Part shown: one piece after another, positions 21,354 through 29,932 of the stretch
Numbering within the stretch: position 1 is the first letter of the stretch
Layout: every line of letters starts with the position of its first letter
Source of the DNA: Bradyrhizobiaceae bacterium
GTDB lineage: Bacteria; Pseudomonadota; Alphaproteobacteria; Rhizobiales; Aestuariivirgaceae
Length of the DNA stretch: 64,000 bases
NCBI GenBank assembly: GCA_947475225.1
Contig: CANJMQ010000001.1
Location: 62,001-126,000, forward strand
Direction: 5' to 3'
Translations under genes and position numbers: made by a program
Notes under the pieces: generated by a model
The model's database searches: none
Told to the model about the DNA's origin: nothing
What the model saw: the letters and a program-made list of their open reading frames with translations, nothing else

Positions 21354-23240
21354 TCAGGCGACAACCTGCCGCTTCATGAGACGGTTGATCGCCTCATCCA
21401 GCGCATCGCGATCAAAGGGCTTTGAGAGGTAGCCGTCCATCCCGGCGTCAAGGCAGGCATTGATGTCCTCCCGCTGAACGTTGGCGGTAAGTGCGAGGAT
21501 GGGAAGCCGCGGCAAGGATCGGTCGGCCTCGTTGCGGCGTATGCAACGGGTTGCCTCGAGCCCATCCAGTACGGGCATCTCGACGTCCATGATGATGAGG
21601 TCCGGGCGCTTGCCCGTTGAAAGGGACTCCAGTACTTCGTCACCGTTCTTCGCGTTTGCCACGCTGTAGCCCTCGCGTCGGAGCAGGGTGCTGGCCAGCA
21701 GGATGTTTACCGGATTGTCTTCGGCGAGCAGGACATGCAACTGGCGCTTCGCCTGAAGTGATATCACGTTGCGTAGGGGTTGGAGCGCGGTCACCGGGAA
21801 TGCTGCCTCGTCACGCAGCGTGACCAGGCGCAAAAGCGAATGGCGGCGGAACGGCTTCAGTAGATAGCCTGAGAAGTTCTTGGCCAGAAGATCAGCGAAC
21901 TGGCGCCGTTCCTCGCTGCGCAGCATGAGATAGACGCGCTGCTTTTGAACGTTGCCCCTCTGGGGCCATGAGTTGTGCAGGATTTCTGCAAATTCACTGT
22001 CGCACAGAACGGCGGTGCAGGGAATGGCGTCGGCATCTCCAAGCAGGCGAAGAAGTTCATGCGGGTAATGCATCATCTGCACCGACGCGCCGCTGTCCTC
22101 CAGCGTCTCTCGGATGTGGTCTGCGGTGATGGAGGGCGATGCTGCCAGAATGAAACTACGACGCCGCAACAGTTCATGGGATCCCGGCTGCACCGCATCC
22201 GTCAGCGGCAAGACGACATTGAACGCTGAACCTTCTCCCGGAGCGGAGCGCACAGAGATTGTTCCGTCCATCGCCTCGACGAGGCGGCGGGAGATTGTCA
22301 GTCCAAGGCCAGTACCACCGAACAGTTGCCGTGTCTCATCATTTGCCTGCGTGAACTCTTCGAAGATGCACTGCTGCTCATCCTCGGACATGCCGATCCC
22401 GGAATCACTGACAGTTATGGAGAGTTTGCCGTCGTCATGCAGTCGAGCGCTGATACCTACGCCACCCGAAGGTGTAAACTTGATGGCATTGCCGCAGAGG
22501 TTTAGCAGAACTTGGCGCAGCCGCCGCTCGTCGCCGCGTATCTGTGAGGGAATGCGCATCGAGATGAAACTTGAGATTTCGATGCCCTTGGCATGGGCTC
22601 GTGGAGCAAGAAGTTCAGTGACAGATTCGATCAGGGCCGCGAGGTCATAAGGCTCTTCCGAAACTTCCATCCCCTGGCGTTCAGCGATGGATGCATCGAG
22701 AAGTTCGTCAACGATCGATAACAGGGCGCGTGCGGAAGAGTCAGCCGTTCGCGCGTAGTTTCGCTGTTCAAGTGTCAGTGGGGTTTCCATCAGAAGGCCG
22801 ATCATGCCAAGAATGCCGTTCATCGGCGTGCGGATTTCATGGCTGGTGATGGCGAGGAAGCGTGACTTTGCGACGTTGGAGGCTTCAGCGCGGCGATTGG
22901 CTTCGTGGAGTGCTTCTGCGGCCGTCACAAGTTCCACAAGCCGGCGGTCTGTGCCTCTGCGCCAAATGACCTGAGCCAGGACCAATGCAGCAGATAGAAG
23001 AAAACCCGCTCCAGCCATCACGAGGGTCGCAAGCGGTGGCACTGAGGGCAGGACCCCCACCGCACCGATTCCTGCAAAGAGCAGCATCAGTGCAATCGTT
23101 GCAATCAGTCCACCGAGGTTGCCGGCACCAGCTTCGGCGGGGGCGGGCATGATTTTTGAGATCCCAGGATCGGCGTGGTGCTTCTTGTACATGGATGAAA
23201 CCATGACACGCGCTGCTTTCAAAAGTTTTACGAGCGGCAA
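21354..23240 (-). CDS. Hybrid sensor histidine kinase/response regulator
   Basis: HisKA 'FLAITSHEIRTPMNGILGMIGLL', HATPase, C-terminal REC 'DLIIMDVEMPVLDGLEATRCIR'; two N-terminal TM segments. Confidence 0.93.
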   Translation of the reverse strand: MPLVKLLKAARVMVSSMYKKHHADPGISKIMPAPAEAGAGNLGGLIATIALMLLFAGIGAVGVLPSVPPLATLVMAGAGFLLSAALVLAQVIWRRGTDRRLVELVTAAEALHEANRRAEASNVAKSRFLAITSHEIRTPMNGILGMIGLLMETPLTLEQRNYARTADSSARALLSIVDELLDASIAERQGMEVSEEPYDLAALIESVTELLAPRAHAKGIEISSFISMRIPSQIRGDERRLRQVLLNLCGNAIKFTPSGGVGISARLHDDGKLSITVSDSGIGMSEDEQQCIFEEFTQANDETRQLFGGTGLGLTISRRLVEAMDGTISVRSAPGEGSAFNVVLPLTDAVQPGSHELLRRRSFILAASPSITADHIRETLEDSGASVQMMHYPHELLRLLGDADAIPCTAVLCDSEFAEILHNSWPQRGNVQKQRVYLMLRSEERRQFADLLAKNFSGYLLKPFRRHSLLRLVTLRDEAAFPVTALQPLRNVISLQAKRQLHVLLAEDNPVNILLASTLLRREGYSVANAKNGDEVLESLSTGKRPDLIIMDVEMPVLDGLEATRCIRRNEADRSLPRLPILALTANVQREDINACLDAGMDGYLSKPFDRDALDEAINRLMKRQVVA

Positions 23241-23269
23241 GACATGGTGAAGAATGCGTTAATATTCTC

Positions 23270-24161
23270 TCACGCCACAGCGACGAAGGCCGAAAGCTTT
23301 TGCCTGTAGCTCAGTGCTTCGGCGATGTGGATGCGCGCCACCTGTTCTTGGCGTTCGAGATCTGCAAGTGTGCGGGCCACCCGGAGCACGCGGTGATAGC
23401 CACGCGCCGAAAGCTTCATGGCATCCGCCGCCTCGCGCAGCAGGCTGAGGCCGGGTGGGTCGGGTCTGGCGATTTCTTCCAATAAGGCTCCGTCGGCTTC
23501 GGCATTGGTACGAAGTCCGGGTTTTCCGAGGCTGGCGAAGCGCTTCGCCTGCATCTGCCGGGCGGCCAGCACGCGCTGCGCCACGTCCCGGCTTGCTTCC
23601 TTCGGCGGGGGTAGCGTGAGGTCGGATGCCTTCACGGCGGCCAGTTCGATCTGGATGTCCATACGGTCGAGAAGTGGCCCCGAGATGCGAGCCTGGTAGT
23701 CCGCCGCACAGCGTGGTCCGTTGCGGCAGATATGGCCCGGCTGCCCTGCGAATCCGCATTTGCAGGGGTTCATGGCAGCGATCAGCTGGAACCGGGCGGG
23801 ATAGGTGATGTGATAATTGACCCGTGCCACCACCGTCTCGCCGGTCTCCATCGGCTGGCGAAGGGACTCGAGAACGCGCGGCTGGAATTCGGGAAGCTCG
23901 TCGAGGAACAGCACGCCGTGGTGCGCCAGCGCCATCTCGCCTGGCTTGGCACGCAGGCCCCCGCCGACCAGTGCCGGCATGGACGCCGAGTGGTGGGGTG
24001 CGCGGAACGGACGCCGCCTGGACAATTGGCCATTGGACAGTTCTCCCGCCAGCGAGGCGACCATGCTGATATCCAGCATCTCGCGCGAGTCCATCGGTGG
24101 CAGGATGGACGGCAGGCGCTGCGCCAGCATGGATTTTCCCGCACCAGGCGGTCCCACCATC
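23270..24161 (-). pseudogene. comM: 3' (AAA+ ATPase) part of comM/yifB, separated from its 5' part by the integrative element
   Basis: Starts 'MVGPPGAGKSMLAQRLPSILPPM', ends 'YRQKLSAFVAVA'; in frame with 31484-32122 after removal of the insert. Confidence 0.93.
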
Positions 24162-24186
24162 AGAAAGTGAAGACACTTAAGACCCT
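24152..24186. other. attL (left junction, core AG at 24162-24163)
   Basis: tcccaccatcAGaaagtgaagacacttaagaccct: comM sequence up to AG, element sequence after it. Confidence 0.85.
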
Positions 24187-24194
24187 TAAGACCC
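24177..24194. repeat. Tandem 9-bp direct repeat (TTAAGACCC)x2 at element left end
   Basis: ttaagacccttaagaccc read directly; first copy lies in the attP half-site. Confidence 0.8.
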
Positions 24195-24580
24195 TACAAT
24201 AGTCCCCGCAGCCGCCACGGCATTGTGTACCGGCCTGTTGCAGCTCATCTGCATTTAGGTTTCCACCATCTCAAATTTCAGCCTGATCGAACCATAGATT
24301 CGCTGGCTATATTTCTGCTTCTGCCTGTCAACGAACCGCCTCGGGCTAAATCTTGCGTCTCTAATTGTGGCGGCGGTTATGAAGGTGACCAAGATGTTAC
24401 ACACCAGTGTAGTCAGGTTGCTGAATAGCTGAAGGATGGTATCGTGAATCAGCGTTCCAATCCGGCGGCACCTGCCTTCCTAAGTGTTTCCCCGGATTGC
24501 CGAACTCCTGCCGTCACTTAGAAGTTGTTACCCAGATGGGATGCGGACCTTGATAACAAGGGCGATTCTGTGGGGGAACG

Positions 24581-26542
24581 ATGAAACTCTTGAAGCGCAG
24601 CCTTGTCCTGTCGTGCGGCGTGTCCGCGTCTGCCCTTGTTCTGGCGATCAATGCCGGGGCGAATGACTTTCCAATCACCACCGGCAATTCGCCGGTAACC
24701 GTCACCCAGACACTCACCACGGGCGAGGTGGGGACGGTGCAAGAAGGTGGCGTGATCGACGTCACTTCTGGCAACGGCATCGAAGCCACTGCCGCTGGCG
24801 TCACGGTGAACAACGCGGGGTCAGTGACGAGCGGCGATAAAAATGGGATTTTAGTACTGGGTGAAAGCACAGTCACCAACACGGGGACGGTGACTGGCGG
24901 CGGCGAAAACGGCATCGCAGCCTTTGGCAACGGCAACACGATCACCAACTCGGGCACGTTGACGGGTTTTTACAAGGGCATCTTCGCCCAAGGCTCCAAC
25001 CTCAAGATCACCAACTCGGGGACAGTGGCGGGCGGGTCCGCGGGCGGGAGCGCGGACATCGGCATCTACGCCCAAGGCGACAACAACACGATCACCAACT
25101 CGGGGACGGCGGCCGGCAACGGCGGCATCATAGCCGTTGGCTCCAACACCACGATCACCAACTCGGGGACGATGACGGGCGGCAACATAGGCGTCTTTGC
25201 CATTGTCAACGACAGCACGATCACCAACTCGGGCACGGTGACAGGCGGCAACGGCGGCATCCTCGCCTATGGCAACGGTAACACGATCACCAACTCGGGC
25301 AAGATCATCGGTGGCGGGGCTGCGGTTTCTTTTGGTGGCAGCGACAACACCCTGACGCTTCTGTCCGGCAGCAACGTGCAGGGGATGCTGGATCTAGCCG
25401 GAACGGGTGGCAACACGCTGGTGATCGGGCGCGGTCTCAGCACGGTCTTCACCTATACGGGCGGTGATAGCGTCATCATCGACACCAACGGTATGCCTTT
25501 TGTGTCTTCCAAAGGCGTTCTGGCGGTGGTCGATCCCACCCTGTTCTCGGCTGAGGGCGACATGCTGAACGACCTGACGCGCTCGCTGGCCGACGTGGTC
25601 GATGCGCGGCTTGGGTCAGCCCGCTCCGGCCACGGCGCTGCCAACATGGTGGCAGCAGCACCCACCGGCATCGTGCCGACGGCGGATGTGCCGGATGCGG
25701 CTGAGCCTCAGTCCGTGGTCTGGGCGGCGGGTATCGGCAACTACCGCAGTCAGGATTCCAACGGCATCTATGACGGCTTCGACTCAACCCTCGGCGGCTT
25801 TGCAATTGGTGCCGATGGCGTGTTGTCATCGGGCACCCGGCTGGGTGGCTTCGCGGGCGCCAGCTTCGCCAGCCTCAACACCGATGCGGGAACGCAGGAA
25901 ATTGATGCCAACAGCTACTATGCTGGCCTTTACGCTGGCTTCACCATGTCGGAGGCCTTCCTGAACCTCGCGCTGACGGGCGGCTACACCAGCCAGTCCA
26001 CCAGCCGCGACGTGCTGAACAACATGGTTGTGGGCGGTGTTGAACAGGCCAAGGGCGACCCGAACGGCATCTTCATCAGCCCATCGGCGACGATTGGAAC
26101 GGATATTGAAACCGGCGGCATGATCTTCACGCCAAGCCTCAGGGCACGGTATGCGGGCCTGTTCATGGACAGCTATGACGAGAACGGCTCGACGGCTGAC
26201 CTCTCGGTTGACTCACGCTCGATCAACCTCTTCGACCTGCGCGGTCAGGTTGCCTTCGCGATTGCGCCGATGCAGACCAATGGCGGGCATTTCGATGCCG
26301 CCCTGCGTCTGGGTGCCGATGCCACCTACACCAACAGCGAAGATGTCAACGCCACGCTGCTGGGCCAGTCGCTGAACTTCAACGTCAACGATGACGACAC
26401 CACGGTGCGCGGCTTCGCCGGTCTCGACCTTGCCTACGAGACGGACAGCGGCGCCAACTTCACCCTCACCGGCGAAGCGGGCTATGACACCAGCGACGCG
26501 CTCACCCTCACGGGCACCGCCGGTCTCGCCTGGGCGTTCTGA
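24581..26542 (+). CDS. Type V autotransporter with 22-aa repeat passenger and C-terminal beta-barrel
   Basis: Signal peptide MKLLKRSLVLSCGVSASALVLAINAGA; repeated 'TITNSGTVTGGNGGI.A.GNGN'; autotransporter-like barrel ending '...AGLAWAF'. Confidence 0.85.
   Translation: MKLLKRSLVLSCGVSASALVLAINAGANDFPITTGNSPVTVTQTLTTGEVGTVQEGGVIDVTSGNGIEATAAGVTVNNAGSVTSGDKNGILVLGESTVTNTGTVTGGGENGIAAFGNGNTITNSGTLTGFYKGIFAQGSNLKITNSGTVAGGSAGGSADIGIYAQGDNNTITNSGTAAGNGGIIAVGSNTTITNSGTMTGGNIGVFAIVNDSTITNSGTVTGGNGGILAYGNGNTITNSGKIIGGGAAVSFGGSDNTLTLLSGSNVQGMLDLAGTGGNTLVIGRGLSTVFTYTGGDSVIIDTNGMPFVSSKGVLAVVDPTLFSAEGDMLNDLTRSLADVVDARLGSARSGHGAANMVAAAPTGIVPTADVPDAAEPQSVVWAAGIGNYRSQDSNGIYDGFDSTLGGFAIGADGVLSSGTRLGGFAGASFASLNTDAGTQEIDANSYYAGLYAGFTMSEAFLNLALTGGYTSQSTSRDVLNNMVVGGVEQAKGDPNGIFISPSATIGTDIETGGMIFTPSLRARYAGLFMDSYDENGSTADLSVDSRSINLFDLRGQVAFAIAPMQTNGGHFDAALRLGADATYTNSEDVNATLLGQSLNFNVNDDDTTVRGFAGLDLAYETDSGANFTLTGEAGYDTSDALTLTGTAGLAWAF
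24870..25310 (+). repeat. In-frame tandem coding repeats (63-84 bp, mostly 66 bp)
   Basis: 'atcaccaactcggg' starts at 24941, 25007, 25091, 25154, 25220, 25286. Confidence 0.9.
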
Positions 26543-26689
26543 CGACGGATTGGAACCGCCCGGAGTTAGAACTGCAAGCCAATTGCGGCCATTCGCAGCA
26601 CCCGCTGCTTCGATGGTGATGAAGGGTACTTCCTTAGACTAGGATGTGCAGCTACTTCAAACCCTGTATCTTCTCAGTCGTTTAATCCG

Positions 26690-27013
26690 TTAGTGGCCCT
26701 TGTTGGCGTCCGCCTCAGCCAGCAAGGCCTGAAGCTCGGCAAGGTCTTCGGCCTTCCGCTTAGCTTCCTGTGCAGCCTTGTCGGCCTCGGCCTTTGCATT
26801 ACGCAACAGCCTATCCCGATGCTTCTGTCGCTGTGCTTCCTCGTCCTTGGCCTTCAGCTTGAAGAACGTCTTGCCCCGGTTCCTCCGTTCCGCCGTCTGC
26901 TGGCTAACGAGCCGCAGCGCGTTGGTCCTCGCCTCGGCATCTTCGTCAGTCGCAGCACCCATAGCCACCTTGCGGAAGCTACGGCTCAGTCCCTTGATTA
27001 GTCCGAAGCTCAT
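26690..27013 (-). CDS. Small charged, probably coiled-coil protein
   Basis: 107 aa rich in A/E/K/R; ATGA overlap with upstream ORF. Confidence 0.65.
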   Translation of the reverse strand: MSFGLIKGLSRSFRKVAMGAATDEDAEARTNALRLVSQQTAERRNRGKTFFKLKAKDEEAQRQKHRDRLLRNAKAEADKAAQEAKRKAEDLAELQALLAEADANKGH

Positions 27014-27852
27014 GCTTGATCCTCGTCATCAAGGTCCTCGTCACCCTGCCAGTAGTCTTGCATCGCTGGCGGTAGCCTATCCGAGATCAGCTCCACCGCC
27101 CGTGCAAACCGCTCCGGGTTGGCGATGATCTGCTGACTGCCTACCGCCCGGGTCACGCTCATCGCCATCATCACGGCTGCACGTTCCTCTGCGGTGTCGC
27201 TAACTTCGACGATCTTCTGTCCGTTCTGCAACATCCTCGTCTGACGCCAAGTGTACATCGACGGATTTAGTCCGTTGTCCCAGTCATCTTGCATTGCTGA
27301 TACAGCCTTGATGGCCTTCCTCATGTTGATGATCGTTGATTTCTTGATCGTGGTTGCATCGACAATCTCAGGGATCGTGTACTGCCCTGTGAGCGTCATC
27401 CGCCAAGCCGCCTCAAGCTTGTCTTCCTTGTTCATCACCAGCTTGTCCTTGGAGTTGGCAGTGTTGGCCGCAGCGATGGCCGCGTAGACGTCACCGTCAA
27501 GAACGGTCACATCCACGTAGGCATCAACCTTGTCCTTGTTCGCCTCGTTCAGTGCCTTCACCGTGGCCCACAGGCGGTGGTGTCCATCGATCACGTACCA
27601 AGTCTTACCGCTCCACCACACCAGCAGCGGGGGCATCTTCGCACCGTTCTCGATGTGCTTCTGAAGCTCCTTGATGTGGTCCTCACGATTGGCCTTGGCC
27701 GTCACCCGTGGCTGGAAGGCACCAGTAGCGAACCTGATGTCCTTCGCTGGTAATCTTGAGGGAATCCCTGGCGCTGGCTTACCGCTGGATCGTTCTTCCA
27801 GAAGCTTCGCCAAACTACTGTCGAAGCCTACTGCGGCGTTAGGTACGTTCAT
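27010..27852 (-). CDS. ParB/Srx-like nuclease-fold domain protein
   Basis: 'HIENGAKMPPLLVWWSGKTWYVIDGHHRLWATVKALNE' resembles ParB N-terminal 'xDGHHR' motif; HTH-like region 'YTIPEIVDATTIKKSTIINMRKAIK'. Confidence 0.75.
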   Translation of the reverse strand: MNVPNAAVGFDSSLAKLLEERSSGKPAPGIPSRLPAKDIRFATGAFQPRVTAKANREDHIKELQKHIENGAKMPPLLVWWSGKTWYVIDGHHRLWATVKALNEANKDKVDAYVDVTVLDGDVYAAIAAANTANSKDKLVMNKEDKLEAAWRMTLTGQYTIPEIVDATTIKKSTIINMRKAIKAVSAMQDDWDNGLNPSMYTWRQTRMLQNGQKIVEVSDTAEERAAVMMAMSVTRAVGSQQIIANPERFARAVELISDRLPPAMQDYWQGDEDLDDEDQA

Positions 27853-28499
27853 GCGGCTTCTCCCTTGGTGATCGTCTGCATTATGTTGTGTTTCAGTTCC
27901 GTCTTCTCGACCTCACGCTCCCGCCAAGTCTTAGCCATTGCGTATCCAAAGCTGACCAGTGTCGGCACAAGTGTCGATCCGAGATGCCGCAAAGCTGAAG
28001 CCTTCAGGTACCGCTTGCTAACGTCGATGGCTCCCGTCTTCCGCAGTGTCCGAACGGTTCCCTTGTGCAAGCTCCACCGCAACGCTCTTGCACTGGCGAT
28101 GGCGATACTCTCTTGGTTTGGGAACCGCTTGTCGTTGAGCTGGATGTACCAGCCAAGGCACAACAGATCGACAAGCACCTGATCAGTGCCGTCACCTGTC
28201 GCATCCACGAAATCGATGGCAGCGTAGTACCTGTCCAGCATTCCGACCCCGGTGGCGTTCATATCGTCCACGATGGCTTGCTGTTCTTCCTTCATCTTGG
28301 CGAAGTAGGCGTCGATGTCCTTCTTCACTCCCGTCCTGTTCATCTCTTGTCGAACAACATCCGCGAAGGGTCTGACTTCTCGGCGGTCTATCGGCGTCAC
28401 CGTAGGGTGGCCGTGCTTGCTTCTACGGTCTGCATGTGTCCGGCACAGCGTACCGAACAAGGCGTTGGTGCTGCATCCGGCAGCGATACAATGCGTCAT
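27849..28499 (-). CDS. Hypothetical protein with N-terminal Zn-finger-like motif
   Basis: 'CIAAGCSTNALFGTLCRTHADRRSKHGHPT' (CxxH...HGHP) followed by unrecognised domain; ATGA overlap with downstream ORF. Confidence 0.65.
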   Translation of the reverse strand: MTHCIAAGCSTNALFGTLCRTHADRRSKHGHPTVTPIDRREVRPFADVVRQEMNRTGVKKDIDAYFAKMKEEQQAIVDDMNATGVGMLDRYYAAIDFVDATGDGTDQVLVDLLCLGWYIQLNDKRFPNQESIAIASARALRWSLHKGTVRTLRKTGAIDVSKRYLKASALRHLGSTLVPTLVSFGYAMAKTWREREVEKTELKHNIMQTITKGEAA

Positions 28500-28796
28500 A
28501 TCTAAATCCTTCTATGTTTGTGGGCTGACACCTAGCAGGACACAGACGCCCAATAAATCTGTACCCGATGTAGTTACATTAATGAACCGCTGCGACAGGG
28601 CCTCCTTGGGCCTCGCCTCACGGTTCCTGTTCACAATGTCAGTCAGCGGCTGAAACCACGCACCCGTGGCAGGGTCTAAACTCGGCTCAGTTTCAAGTGT
28701 TGTGACCACCAGCGAAAGGGATGGCACAACATTGGAACAATAGCAAGTTTCGGACCCTAAGGCTGCGCAGAAGCGACCATATATGTGCCGGAAGCG

Positions 28797-29342
28797 TCAA
28801 GTTTCCTTGGTCTTGAGATACACCGCTTGGCGGCTGATGCCGTACATCTTGCCGATCTCGGTGGCACCCAAGCCTTCAGCCAGCAGGGCCTTGACGGTGG
28901 CAGCGCCGACCTTGGGCTTGCGACCCTTGTATGCCCCGGCGACCTTGGCCTTGGCAATGCCAGCCGCTTGCCGCTCTCTGAGGAAGTTCCTTTCCATCTC
29001 GGCCACCAGCCCAAGTACCGTCATCATGATCTTGCCTTCGATGCCGCCTGTGCTGATGGCGGGGTTGAGTACCCGCAAGGTTGCGCCCTTCTGTTCGATC
29101 TCGAACACCACATTGAGGACATCGCGGGTATCTCGTCCAAGCCTGTCCAGCCGCTGCACGACAAGCTCGTCACCCGGACGGAGGAACTCCAGCACGGTGG
29201 CAAGCTCTGTCCGTCCGTCCCGGCTCTTGCCGCTGATCTTCTCGCCCCTGATGATTGTGCAACCAGCGTCCCGCAGGGCTTGTTCCTGAATGCCGTAGTC
29301 CTGTTGAACCGTGGATACTCTCGCGTAGCCGATGCTTGTCAT
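28797..29342 (-). CDS. Small serine recombinase (resolvase/invertase family)
   Basis: 'IGYARVSTVQQDYGIQEQAL', 'GDELVVQRLDRLGRDTRDVL', C-terminal HTH 'GLGATEIGKMYGISRQAVY'. Confidence 0.95.
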   Translation of the reverse strand: MTSIGYARVSTVQQDYGIQEQALRDAGCTIIRGEKISGKSRDGRTELATVLEFLRPGDELVVQRLDRLGRDTRDVLNVVFEIEQKGATLRVLNPAISTGGIEGKIMMTVLGLVAEMERNFLRERQAAGIAKAKVAGAYKGRKPKVGAATVKALLAEGLGATEIGKMYGISRQAVYLKTKET

Positions 29343-29357
29343 GTCTGTTCTCCTTGG

Positions 29358-29476
29358 TGACAAGTTAGCATCTAAAGCTTGCTTGGCGCTCTGTCAAGTA
29401 TTGTCTTATGGACCCTAAATTGTCGTTGAAACCGTCAAGCTGGAACCGACACGTTAGCGAGTACCGTAACTTGTCA
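29358..29476. promoter_or_regulatory. Putative res site upstream of resolvase
   Basis: 10-bp perfect inverted repeat TGACAAGTTA (29358-29367)/TAACTTGTCA (29467-29476) with further GACAA/TTGTC/TGTC motifs between; abuts resolvase start. Confidence 0.5.
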
Positions 29477-29520
29477 GAGGACAGGGCGCTGGCTGCTGTA
29501 CGTCCCTCATCGCTAGCAAT

Positions 29521-29616
29521 CTGGTAGGTTACATTACTGGTATTTCATACAACCTCAAGTACATACCACCGTGGTAGCCACCTACCAGAAACCTGTATCA
29601 GGTGTGGTAGGTACCA
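29521..29616. repeat. Cluster of short palindromes based on TGGTA/TACCA and ACCT/AGGT
   Basis: CTGGTAGGT/ACCTACCAG (29521-29529/29580-29588), TACCACcGTGGTA (29564-29576), ACCTGtatCAGGT (29591-29603), TGGTAggTACCA (29605-29616). Confidence 0.75.
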
Positions 29617-29650
29617 TGTCCCTCAAGCCCACATCAGTTGCCATCAGTGT

Positions 29651-29830
29651 CCCTGCGGTGGCTGTGCGGGCGGCTGGATCAATACCCTGCGGTGGCTGGA
29701 TAGTAAGGGCCTGGAGTAGGCCTGGAGTGCTGGCATCGGCGTTAGCGGACCCGCCCTGCGGTGGCTGGATCAATTCCCTGCGATGGCCGTGATGTCCTCT
29801 TGAGATGAACGGTAGCTGCCCTGCGGTGGA
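29651..29830 (+). repeat. Five degenerate direct repeats of CCCTGCGGTGGCTGGATCAAT
   Basis: Copies begin at 29651, 29685, 29754, 29776, 29819. Confidence 0.8.
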
Positions 29831-29932
29831 GTAATCCGTCCGGGGTAGCGGGGGAGTTTGCGCCCTCGTCTATGTATTGATGGCCTTCCAAACTATTGCG
29901 TCAGGAAATCCGGCCCCCGTCTTCTGATGGAT

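Noticed and set aside
23259-24176. 305-aa alternative-frame ORF over the comM 3' part
   Set aside because: Out of frame with the ComM sequence; Pro/Arg/Gly-rich artefact.
24870-25310. CRISPR or iteron array in the 66-bp repeats
   Set aside because: Repeats are in frame and encode a regular 22-aa passenger motif.
29571-29792. 73-aa and 63-aa ORFs over the repeat block
   Set aside because: Products are just translations of the direct repeats ('PCGGWI', 'IQPPQG'); no initiation evidence.
29651-29830. CRISPR array
   Set aside because: Repeats are degenerate and irregularly spaced, with no constant spacer length and no cas genes.
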